Positions 11,865-21,000 of a stretch of 64,000 bases of DNA are shown here, one piece after another. This DNA comes from Adenophora triphylla var. japonica (lineage: Eukaryota > Streptophyta > Magnoliopsida > Asterales > Campanulaceae), in NCBI GenBank assembly GCA_022495995.1, contig JAFEMH010003637.1, positions 186,001 through 250,000 on the forward strand, read 5' to 3'. The notes beneath the pieces were generated by a model, which was not told the origin of the DNA, made no database searches, and saw nothing but the letters and a program-made list of their open reading frames with translations. Both the position numbers and the translations under genes were made by a program. Numbering within the stretch: position 1 is the first letter of the stretch; every line of letters begins with the position of its first letter.

Positions 11865-12113
11865 TGTTAGTGGTCTGATTTGGTTGAATAAGTCTTTCAC
11901 TTTCACTGTGATTGACTAAGTCGTAGTTGTTTTATCCTTTAGTCAAGTAAGTCCTATTTTTAGGGAGTTCATGGAGAGTAGTGGAGTTGAGTCAGTCAGG
12001 GTTGTTCCTGATTTTTTGCCGTTTCAGTTTGTTTCTCTTTTCGTTGATGTAAGGCTATTTATAGCCAGGTTTATTCATTCAATAACATTATCTCTTTCAG
12101 CTAAGTTTTCACA
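11865..12113 (+). repeat. copia 5' LTR (249 bp)
   Basis: Begins TGTTAGTGG and ends TTTTCACA. A TATA-like CTATTTATAG lies near 12054. It is the same length as the 3' LTR and no difference was seen on reading. Confidence 0.95.
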
Positions 12114-12115
12114 TT

Positions 12116-12127
12116 TGGTATCAGAGC
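12116..12127 (+). other. copia primer-binding site
   Basis: TGGTATCAGAGC, complementary to the 3' end of initiator tRNA-Met, begins two bases after the 5' LTR. Confidence 0.93.
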
Positions 12128-12200
12128 CCTGTGAAAGAGAACAACTGTGTGAGAGAGTGATATAGAGAAAGAAAAAAAGGGAGAAGAGAAAAACAGAGAG

Positions 12201-13232
12201 ATGTCGACGTCCTATGAGAAATTTGTGCAGCCGGCAATTCCAAAATTCGATGGCTACTACGATTTCTTGTCGATGACGATGGAGAATTTTCTCAGAAGCA
12301 GAGAACTGTGGAGCTTGGTGGAGGAAGGAATTCCGACAGCGGCCGTCGGAACAACACCAGCCAGTGAAGCACAGAGAAGAGCGGTGGAAGAGTCCAAACT
12401 CAAGGACTTGAAGGTCAAGAATTTTCTGTTTCAGGCCATCGATAGAGAGATCCTGGAAACAATTCTTGACAAGAATACCTCTAAGGCGATTTGGGAATCA
12501 ATGAAGAAGAAATATCAAGGGTCTACGAAGGTTAAGAGAGCGCAACTTCAGGCCCTAAGAAAGGAGTTTGAGCTTCTTGCCATGAAGGAAGGAGAAAAAG
12601 TCGATAGCTTTCTGGGAAGGACATTGGCGGTGGTGAACAAGATGATGAGCAACGGGGAGATGATGGAACAGAGTACCATTGTGAGTAAGATTCTCAGATC
12701 TCTAACATCAAAATTCAATTACGTGGTCTGCTCAATTGAGGAGTCGAATGATTTGAGCACCATGAGTATTGATGAACTACACGGGAGTCTGTTAGTTCAT
12801 GAAGGACGAATTTGGAGACAACAAGAAGAAGAACAGGTGCTGAAAGTGTCTCAAGACGAAAGGCCAAGCAGAGGAAGAGGTCGTGGAGGTTTTAGAGGAG
12901 GTCGTGGCAGAGGACGAGGAAGAATCGCCACAAACAAGGCACTAATTGAGTGCTTTAAGTGTCATAATCTGGGACATTTTCAATACGAATGTCCAGAATG
13001 GGAGAGAAAGGCGAATTATGCAGAATTAGAAGAAGATGAGGAGGTGCTACTAATGGCTTACGTGGAGCTGAACAATGCAAACAAAGAAGATGTCTGGTTT
13101 CTTGACTCAGGTTGCAGCAACCACATGACGGGGAACAAGGAATGGTTTTGCAACCTGGAAGGTGATTTCAACCGAACCGTGAAGCTTGGGAATGACATGA
13201 CACTGTGTCGGTGGTGGCTAAAGGGAGCATAA
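12201..13232 (+). CDS. copia gag (and start of protease)
   Basis: The open frame of 343 codons begins MSTSYEKFVQPAIPKFDGYY. It has the UBN2-type gag core (AIWESMKKKYQGS), an RGRGRGG-rich segment and a CCHC zinc knuckle (CFKCHNLGHFQYEC). It then runs into the aspartic protease active site VWFLDSGCSNHMTG. Just after the protease core, at about 13200, an extra TG in CTGTGTCGG shifts the frame, so the product ends at 13232. Gag would package element RNA into cytoplasmic particles and may still be functional; the polyprotein downstream is not. Confidence 0.85.
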   Translation: MSTSYEKFVQPAIPKFDGYYDFLSMTMENFLRSRELWSLVEEGIPTAAVGTTPASEAQRRAVEESKLKDLKVKNFLFQAIDREILETILDKNTSKAIWESMKKKYQGSTKVKRAQLQALRKEFELLAMKEGEKVDSFLGRTLAVVNKMMSNGEMMEQSTIVSKILRSLTSKFNYVVCSIEESNDLSTMSIDELHGSLLVHEGRIWRQQEEEQVLKVSQDERPSRGRGRGGFRGGRGRGRGRIATNKALIECFKCHNLGHFQYECPEWERKANYAELEEDEEVLLMAYVELNNANKEDVWFLDSGCSNHMTGNKEWFCNLEGDFNRTVKLGNDMTLCRWWLKGA

Positions 13233-14936
13233 GAGTGCAAGTGGATGGTATTACTCAGGTCATATCCGATGTTTACTATGTACCTAAACTCAGAAATAAT
13301 CTTCTAAGCATGGGTCAGCTTCAAGAGAAGGGGTTAGCGATTCTAATACAAAATGGGACCTGCAAGGTATTCTATCCGGGTAAAGGAGTGATTATGCAGA
13401 CCAGCATGAGTAGAAATCGAATGTTCTATCTCCTAGCATCCAAATCGCCAAAGAATTTTATGTGTCTACAAACTGAGATAGTGGAGAAAGAAGCTCATTT
13501 GTGGCACTGTCGGTTTGGACGTCTTAATCATGATGGATTAAGAATGCTGGCTCACAAGAATATGGTGGTTGGTCTCCCTGCGTTGAAGACTTCTAAGGAG
13601 AAATGTCAGACTTGCATCATTGAAAAGCAGCACAGAGGTTCAATGCCAAAGAAAAGTTCATGGAGAGCGTCAAAACCACTTCAACTGATACATTCAGACA
13701 TCTGCGGTCCTATCACACCAGCTTCACACAGTGATTAGAGGTATATTCTAAGTTTTATTGATGACTTCTCTCGTAAAACTTGGATTTACTTCTTATTTGA
13801 AAAATCAGAGGCGTTTACTATTTTTAAGAACTTTAAAGCTGGTGTTGAGAAAGAGATAGGAGCAGTTGTAGCCAGTTTGAGAACTGATCGTGGTGGAGAA
13901 TTCAATTCAATTGAATTTGGAGAATTTTGTAAGGCTCAAGGCATCAATAAACAGTTAACTGCAGCCTACACGCCTTAACAAAATGGAGTGGCATAGGGAA
14001 AAATAGGACCATCATGAATGCAGTGCGCTCAATGTTGAGCGAGAGACAAGTGCCGAAGAAGTTCTGGTCAGAAGCCGCAAAGTGGAGTGTACATATACAA
14101 AATCGCAGCCCAACTGCTGCACTTGAAGACACAACCCCGGAGGAAGCATGGAGTGGAACAAAACCGGTGGTAGATTATTTTCGAGTTTTTGGGTGTGTTG
14201 CGCATGTACATGTGCCAGATCAGAGAAGGATCAAGGTGGTGATAGAGTCGATGAAACTTTGTTCAAGCAGCTCGTCGGCAGTCTCATGTATCTTACGGTA
14301 ACAAGGCCAGATTTGGTGTTTGGAGTTTGTTTGATAAGCAGATTCATGGCCAGTCCGAGAGTTTCTCATTGGCTTGCAGCAAAAAGGATTCTAAGGTACT
14401 TGAAAGGGACTACAGAACTGGGAGTTTTCTACAAAAGAGGAGAAGGTAACATGAAGCTTGTGGGGTACACCGATAGTGACTACGCGGGTGATCTAGATGA
14501 TCGGAAAAGCACTTCAGGCTTTGTGTTCATGATGGCGTCGGGACCAGTTTCTTGGGCATCAAAGAAACAACCTGTTGTTGCGCTTTCCACTACCGAGGCA
14601 GAGTACATAGCTGCAGCGGCGTGTGTGTGTCAGTGTGTTTGGCTCAGAAGAGTGCTTGAAAGGCTTGGTTTCGCAGAAAATGCAGAGACTGTGATTATGT
14701 GTGATAACAGTTCTGCAATTCAGCTGTCCAAACATCCAGTTTTCTATGGAAAAAGCAAACACATTGACGTGAGGTTTCACTATCCGAGAGAATTGGTAAA
14801 CAATGGCGTTGTCAAGATTTGTCATTGTCCAACAGAAGATCAAGTTGCAGACATTTTTACAAAACCTCTGAAGTTGGAACAGTTCCTGAAGCTTCGCAAG
14901 ATGCTTGGAGTGATTGATGTTTCTGAAGTAAGCTAA
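13205..14936 (+). pseudogene. copia pol remnant lacking reverse transcriptase
   Basis: The frame picks up after the shift with VQVDGITQVISDVYYVP and the GAG-pre-integrase domain (HLWHCRFGRLNHDGL), then the start of integrase (IHSDICGPI). It stops at 13736-13738 within the integrase core. Integrase homology continues to about 14230 with further stops near 13978 and 13996 (RTDRGGEFNS and VHIQNRSPT are visible). There the sequence jumps, out of frame, to the end of reverse transcriptase and RNase H (LVGYTDSDYAGDLDDRKST, LSTTEAEYIAAA). The catalytic YVDDM-type region is absent. The last open part ends at 14936. Confidence 0.88.
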
Positions 14937-14954
14937 TCGTGAAGGGTTTAGCTT

Positions 14955-14965
14955 AAGGGAGGGAA
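14955..14965 (+). other. copia polypurine tract
   Basis: AAGGGAGGGAA lies directly against the TG of the 3' LTR, the expected place for plus-strand DNA priming. Confidence 0.85.
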
Positions 14966-15214
14966 TGTTAGTGGTCTGATTTGGTTGAATAAGTCTTTCA
15001 CTTTCACTGTGATTGACTAAGTCGTAGTTGTTTTATCCTTTAGTCAAGTAAGTCCTATTTTTAGGGAGTTCATGGAGAGTAGTGGAGTTGAGTCAGTCAG
15101 GGTTGTTCCTGATTTTTTGCCGTTTCAGTTTGTTTCTCTTTTCGTTGATGTAAGGCTATTTATAGCCAGGTTTATTCATTCAATAACATTATCTCTTTCA
15201 GCTAAGTTTTCACA
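14966..15214 (+). repeat. copia 3' LTR (249 bp)
   Basis: Same sequence as the 5' LTR on reading, followed by GTCAA. After the duplication the ABCG exon resumes in frame (TTCTGAATGATCTTAG). Confidence 0.95.
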
Positions 15215-15620
15215 GTCAATTCTGAATGATCTTAGTGGGATAATTAGATCTTCAAGGTGCATTCCCAATTTTGAGTGTTCAAGTTGATTTGAATAGTTCA
15301 AACTGGCCATTTTCTTGATAAATAATAATAATTCTTTTTAGAATGACATTGCTGCTTGGTCCGCCAAGCTCTGGGAAGACAACATTGTTGTTGGCCCTTG
15401 CTGGACGGCTTGCAACTGATTTACAGGTATTGAGACTTATATGTCACTCTATTCCAGCATTTTCATAGTGGTCATATTTGGCAGAAGGAGCATCCCATGT
15501 TCAATTCTGTAATTTGCCGACTTTACCTTAAACCTCTCGTAGCGGTGAGCAAAAAAAAAAAAAGAGAAGTAACACGTTGTTTCTTTGTAGGCGTCTGGGA
15601 AGATTACTTACAATGGACAC

Positions 15621-15748
15621 GGGTTCGAACCTTGGCGAACAGCCTCTTGGCAATTGTCAGGGGAAGGCTCTAGCAAATGGTTCCCTCTCCCAACCCCCGC
15701 TTGGCGGGGAGCGCTTGGCGTACCGGGGTTTATCAAAAAAAAAAAAAA
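15621..15748 (+). mobile_element. tRNA-derived SINE in ABCG pseudogene exon 5
   Basis: It begins GGGTTCGAACC (a Pol III B-box), contains CCTCTTGGCAATTG and CGCTTGGCGGGGAGCGCTTG, and ends in a run of 14 A. A second copy on the opposite strand is at 35233-35372. It sits between the codons for NGH and RTSAYVSQ. About seven codons normally found there are missing. No clear long target duplication is seen. Confidence 0.75.
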
Positions 15749-15944
15749 GGACCTCTGCTTATGTCAGTCAACAAGATTGGCACGCTGCAGAAATGACTGT
15801 TAGGGAAACACTTGATTTTTCTGCCAATTGTCAGGGTGTTGGATTTAAATATGGTACGATCTCTTGCATGCATTCATATGCCTCTGTTAATATGCACAAA
15901 TGTTGAGTCAATTGTCTCCCTACAGATATGCTTAGTATGAGGGA

Positions 15945-16401
15945 GCCGTTGGGTGTCAGCCCTGGAGGAGATGTTTGCCTTTTGACCTATGACACGTGTC
16001 TGCGCCTGATTGGCTCGTACAATAAAGTGAGGATTAATGCAGAGGGATGTCTCTGATTGGACAAGGATATGGGAAGCAGGCGACAGTTGGTGTGGCGCCT
16101 TACGCACATGATAGGCGTCTGAGCCACCATTTAATGCGATAGCGACAGGTTTGTCCTTGATGTCAGAGTAGGTACGGACCCTTGTGTTACTGGCATTGAC
16201 TTTAACCGGGAGTCTGGTATGAGACCGCGGTCAACATGGTCAACGCGGTCTTGGATAGACACGATCACGGCTAATGCGGTCTTCCTGATCGCTGTCTGGG
16301 TGATTGCGGTCTTGGTAATCGCGGGCCTGGAGGTGCTACGTCATACTTGGTCTTTGGACTAGATCGAGCTTGGCCCCGGTATAAAAGGTCCGGGCTCATC
16401 A
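15945..16401 (-). repeat. truncated gypsy LTR fragment, same family as 6304-7124
   Basis: The stretch shares ACACGTGTC(T/C)GC, repeated GCGGTC blocks, GTGCTACGTCA, TTGGACTAGA and the exact terminal CCGGGCTCATCA with the LTR at 6304-7124. It is truncated on the left, where it abuts the first bases of ABCG exon 6. It marks the edge of the deletion that removed the middle of the ABCG gene. Confidence 0.75.
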
Positions 16402-16470
16402 ATTCCCATCCCTCCATTTCAAGTATCTAATCATTGATTTTGTTAACCCCAGGCTTCTACCCCCCACCCC

Positions 16471-16471
<1 letters not shown>

Positions 16472-16514
<43 letters not shown>
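16472..16514 (+). repeat. poly-A tract (43 bp)
   Basis: A pure A run after CCCCCACCCCC. It could be a decayed retroposon tail; no body was recognised. Confidence 0.8.
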
Positions 16515-16516
<2 letters not shown>

Positions 16517-16646
16517 AACCAACTCATTGTTTCCTCAATATGTTAAAGACATGAAACTCTTGCTTGTAGTGGTGTCTGCATTTCAGTGCACCTTGATCTG
16601 TCTTTCTTGTACATTAAGGAAGAGCCTTGAATTTGATGCATATATA

Positions 16647-16904
16647 CTCCCTCCGTCCCACAAAAAGTTACACTCTTTGCCATTTTGGATATCCCACTAA
16701 AAAAATACACTTTTTCATAATGAAAATGTTTTAATATTTTTTATTCAATGGGGTTCACTTGCATACTCACAACAACTGTTCAATTACTATTCCCTATCCC
16801 ATTTTCTCTCTCGTACCCCACTTTTCATACTTACAAAAATTACACCACTTTTTCTTAATCCTCGTGTTCAAAACAAAAGTGTAACTTTTAAAGGACGGAG
16901 GGAG
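16647..16904. mobile_element. Stowaway MITE
   Basis: CTCCCTCCGTCCCAC at the left and GGACGGAGGGAG at the right. TA precedes; AA follows in place of TA. A TG/GA microsatellite (about 16911-16950) adjoins it. Confidence 0.82.
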
Positions 16905-16918
16905 AATATATGTGTGTA

Positions 16919-16949
<31 letters not shown>

Positions 16950-16962
16950 TGATACACATATA

Positions 16963-17245
16963 CTCCCTCTGTCCGCTTACATGGTTCACACTTTCTATTT
17001 TGGGCGTCCGCTTACATGGTTCACACTTTGTTTCTTTCCTAAAAAGGAAACCTTAAATCACTATTCTCTCCACTCATTCTCTCTCCTACATTAATTTAAT
17101 ACTCACAACACCATTATAATTTACTATTCCCTCCACTCATTCTCTCTCCTATTTTATTTCACACTCACAACACTTTCAATATAATACTCCCTCCTTAATT
17201 AACGTGTAAACAGTAATTGTGAATCTTCTAAGCGGACGGAGGGAG
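16963..17245. mobile_element. Stowaway MITE
   Basis: CTCCCTCTGTCCGC and GCGGACGGAGGGAG ends with TA on both sides. It lies 80 bp before the last ABCG pseudogene exon. Confidence 0.85.
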
Positions 17246-18022
17246 TATCTACTTGTTGGTTCTCCTCTAGTAGCTTAAGCTTTAACATTGGTTGGCTGCT
17301 TAAAATTTTTCTGCACATTTACACAGAGAATCCCTATATGGTGGAGATGGTATTACTGGGCGAACCCAGTAGCATGGTCTCTTTACGGACTAGTTGGTTC
17401 TCAGTATGGTGATATTGAAAAACCCGCGAAGCTATCAGATGGAGTAACCTTTATGCCAACAAGCCAACTACTCAAGGAAGTTTTTGGTTACGGACACGAC
17501 TTCATTGGCGTTGCAGGTTTTATGGTCTTTGGTTTCTGCTTAATATTTTCTGTTATCTTCGCTTTCGCTTCCTTCAACTTTCAAAAGCGATGGATAAACG
17601 AGATGGAATGGGAACCACCGAGTACCGCGCTCTGTTCTCGTTTTTCGACGCTTACTCGTTGTTGTTGGAGATAGGTGAAATAGGAACTTGTATAGTGTAT
17701 GTACATGTGACAAATATATAGTAGCGAATATTTTAGACGATGGTCCTCTTTCGTTATGATTATGATTTGTAATAAGAGCAAGAGCCAGAAATTTTTTCAA
17801 AAACAAAAACAAGTCAACTGAAACGGATGGAGTAATATATTTCCATAAATCTAAGTTAAATATTAACATATCTCTAAATCCCATTTCTGTGGTCAAAATA
17901 TGGGATATCATAAGTTGATAGTTGACTTCTCATCTATGTAAACCTGCAAAAGACTTTCCTCCATACGTATGAGGAAACTGTATAACTGCTAACATTGTTT
18001 CGAGGAAAACTAGGAACTAAAC

Positions 18023-21000
18023 TCACTTCCACAGCTTCACGACGTTGTCCTGACCAGCTGAAGCCACTAAACCAGACATTTCCGATACAGCCAAGTCAGC
18101 AATCGGTTCTTCAAGAGGAGTCATCATCTTGTTCTCAGCCATATTCCAAAGCTCCAAAGACTGTATAAAAACCCCACAAAATAAGCCTCAGAAAACAAAT
18201 GTAAACAACAAAGACTAGTTCAATGATTTCTTGGAGTTAACGAGAAAGACAAAAGGAGCAACTACTTGCCTGAGAACAGCCGATTATCAGTAAAGGGTAG
18301 TGGGGATGGAAAACTGAGCAGCGGAATTTCTTCCCCGTGACACGTAGCTCATGAATGCAGTTGCATTCTCCCCCGGAGTCAATATTCCATACTCTAACCA
18401 AATCCTCACTTACTGAAGCCAAATGCTTACCAGTGAAGTCCCAGCAGACTGACTGGACATTTGATGCGTGACCCTACACGATACACCATGAAACATTCAA
18501 GATTCCGCTTCCATATAGTTGAATTATGGTCCCCAAAACAAGAAATAACCGTCGTAGTTGACTTGTCAACAATTTAAAGAAATGTGCATTACTTGTCTGT
18601 ACATTGCTTGTACCATGGTAAAATTACACTAAGACCATTTCCCTGTTCAGAAATGCGACAATTATTTTTGGACAAACCAAAATGAAAAGTGTGTTACGTA
18701 ACATGAGACGGAAGGAGTATATTACATGTGTCTATCCACATTCACGATGAACTATCATTGACAGTGGCGAAGTCACGTTAGTGAGAAGGCTACAGTTTTG
18801 GAATGTGAAAATTTTGCCCCTTTAAAATTTTAAAATGACTATTTACTACTAAATTTGATGGATTTATGCATTTGACCCCCTAAATTTTGGGTAAAATATA
18901 AACTATATTCTTGTTTGACCCTGTTGTATGCTAAATCTGGATACGTCAATTAAAATATGTATCCCAAAAGCAACTTTGATCCCCTTTCCGAAAATTTCTG
19001 GCTTCGCCACTGATCATAGACATTCTCCATTTAAGATATATTCAGATGACCTAGATGAGGAATGATAAGAATGCAGTATATGAAAAGATGACAAAACTAA
19101 CCTTTAATAGATGTCTAGAAGTTTGACCAGTCTCCAAATCTATTAATGAGACACCATTCCCTACAACAGCTGTGAGATACTTTCCGAGGTGGGGTTGAAA
19201 CCTAACCTGCTTAGCACCACCCTAAAAATATAGAAAGGAAAACATTAATATACTAAAAATGGGTAACAAAAATTGCTCTTTACAAGTACACCCACCCCTC
19301 ACGGGTATTCATACCTTAATTACCCTCACACACCCGCCATTCTTAATGCTCCAATACCGAATCTCGTTATTGTCGTCAGATGAACAAACAAGGTCATCTT
19401 TGTTCGGGTGAAAGTCAACTGACATAACAGAGGTAGGATGCCCTGTAAATGTCTGCAGGGAATAGCCTGGATATGCAACATCCCAAACCTTGATGGTTTT
19501 GTCAAGTGATGCTGTAGTGAGTCGTTGCATGGTTGGACTAAAACGGACGTCAGATATCACATTAGAATGTTCATCAAAAGCATATTTAAATTCACATGAA
19601 TCTGTACACCATATTCTCGCCTGCACCAAAAACTCGTGTTTCAGCGGATATGTTCGTGATACTTATACCTCACTTAAATGAAGTCAACTATTCAGATAAA
19701 ATTAACAATCCCTATGTCCCAGAATAAATGTTGTAGTTGACTTGTCAACATTATAAAGGAAGATGCTTTACTAGTTTGTACATAACTTGTACAATGATAA
19801 AAGTTGCACTAAGTCGCTTTCCTTATTAGGAAATGCGACATTTATTCTGGGACGAACCAAAATGGAAAGTACGACATTTATTCTGAGACAGAGAGAGTAA
19901 CTAAAAGTCAAAGCCTTACAATATACTCCCTCCGTCCCCAAGCTTCACCATTTTGGGAGTGGCACAAAATTTAAGGAAGTGTTGAGTGGAAAATGGTTGT
20001 GAGAGAGAATAAGTGAGTGGGTATGACAATTGGGACCCACAATTTAAATATGTGAGGGGGAAAAGTTTGTGGATATGACAAGTGGGCCCCACAATTTATG
20101 AATGTGAGTATGAGAAGTGGGGTATGTAAAATAGAATATTAATAAACCTTTTCCATTTTAGGAATGGTGAAGCTTCTACCGGGACACCCATTTGGGTAAA
20201 AGGTGAAGCTTCGGACGGGACGGAGGGAGTATTAAACTTCTGTTGGACTTTCCAAATGTATTTCAAAATAACAACTTAGATTAAGATAATAGTTTGTCAC
20301 CTTATTATCATGGCCAGCAGTTGCAAGCAGTTTTCCATCCGAAGAGAGGTGACAACAATCACTACTATTTGAAACGATACTCCCAATTTCTGAAAATGTG
20401 AACCCTAGAAGGAGAGCAAATAATATACTTCACTAAAATTAAGCAATAATGGCGGATACAATTAAAAAAAAGGAAAGAAAATGAAAAAGCAATATTTTAT
20501 ACCTTTCCCAATATCCACGACAGCAACTGCATCAGTATTAGATAGCAAAGATTCAATATTATCATCCAAAGATCCATCATCAACGTTGTGGTCCGTATGT
20601 ACCTGCAACTTCAAGTTATTCCTCCTATTACAACCCAAAAACATAATGCTCATAAGGAGCTCAAGTTCAGAAACTCCAAAAAGCAGCGCTGATTGAATTA
20701 ACAAACGCTTGAATCCAAGAGATTAAACCACTAAGTTTCCATTATTTTTTTTACCAAATTAATTACAACACAAATAATGCTTTCATTTAAAAAGGACTGT
20801 CATTGTAATTTCTTACCAATTGATTTGCTACTGATGGCATATATGAAGGCGTTGAAGTGCAATCAGTTTGTAGCAAAGCAGGCAATGTTACTATATCTCC
20901 TGTTGTGTGTGTTGAAGGTGTTGACGGTCCTGAGCTCAGGGATGATCCCACGGTATTTGCAGTTCTTGAGCTACTGCCAGGACCTGAAGACGACATTGGC

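Larger units (their letters stand above)
11865..15214 (+). mobile_element. non-autonomous Ty1/copia element, full length with both LTRs
   Basis: Two 249-bp LTRs (11865-12113, 14966-15214) look identical by eye and are flanked by the 5-bp target duplication GTCAA (11860-11864, 15215-15219). A tRNA-iMet-type primer site and a polypurine tract are in place. The internal region is only about 2.85 kb. It holds gag, part of protease/integrase with stops, then RNase H; the reverse transcriptase core is missing. Identical LTRs mean recent insertion, so enzymes must have come from another copy. It interrupts exon 3 of the ABCG32-like gene. Confidence 0.95.
10731..17674 (+). pseudogene. ABCG32: ABCG32/PDR-type ABC transporter pseudogene
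   Basis: Exon remnants, in order: E1 10731-11005 (MWNSAENLSARSSSFREDG start), E2 11605-11725 (VDLKFPKIEVRYQHLTVE), E3 11813-11859 continuing at 15220-15256, E4 15342-15426 (Walker [10 protein letters not shown]), E5 15591-15853 ([20 protein letters not shown]) and the first bases of E6 at 15926. The last exon, 17327-17674, carries the final membrane domain (IPIWWRWYYWANPVAWSLYG) and ends FNFQKR plus an unusual tail. Splice sites and phases of E1-E4 still join correctly once the insertion is removed. The family is full-size (about 1,400 aa) plasma-membrane half-repeat transporters; ABCG32 exports cutin precursors. Here a copia element splits E3, a SINE replaces part of E5, and everything between E6 and the last exon (roughly 1,100 codons, by family length) is missing. 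It cannot make a transporter. The N-terminal residues fit ABCG32 better than other PDRs. Confidence 0.88.

Noticed and set aside
11971..12165. Small ORFs (about 64 codons) in both copia LTRs
   Set aside because: Same text in each LTR, no conserved domain; a chance frame in U3/R.
15621..15640. Possible tRNA gene because of a GGTTCGAA B-box
   Set aside because: No cloverleaf can be formed; the sequence is a SINE, matched by a second copy at 35233-35372.
17820..17835. GAAACGGATGGAGTA resembling a Stowaway right end
   Set aside because: No matching left end or TA-bounded interior could be found.
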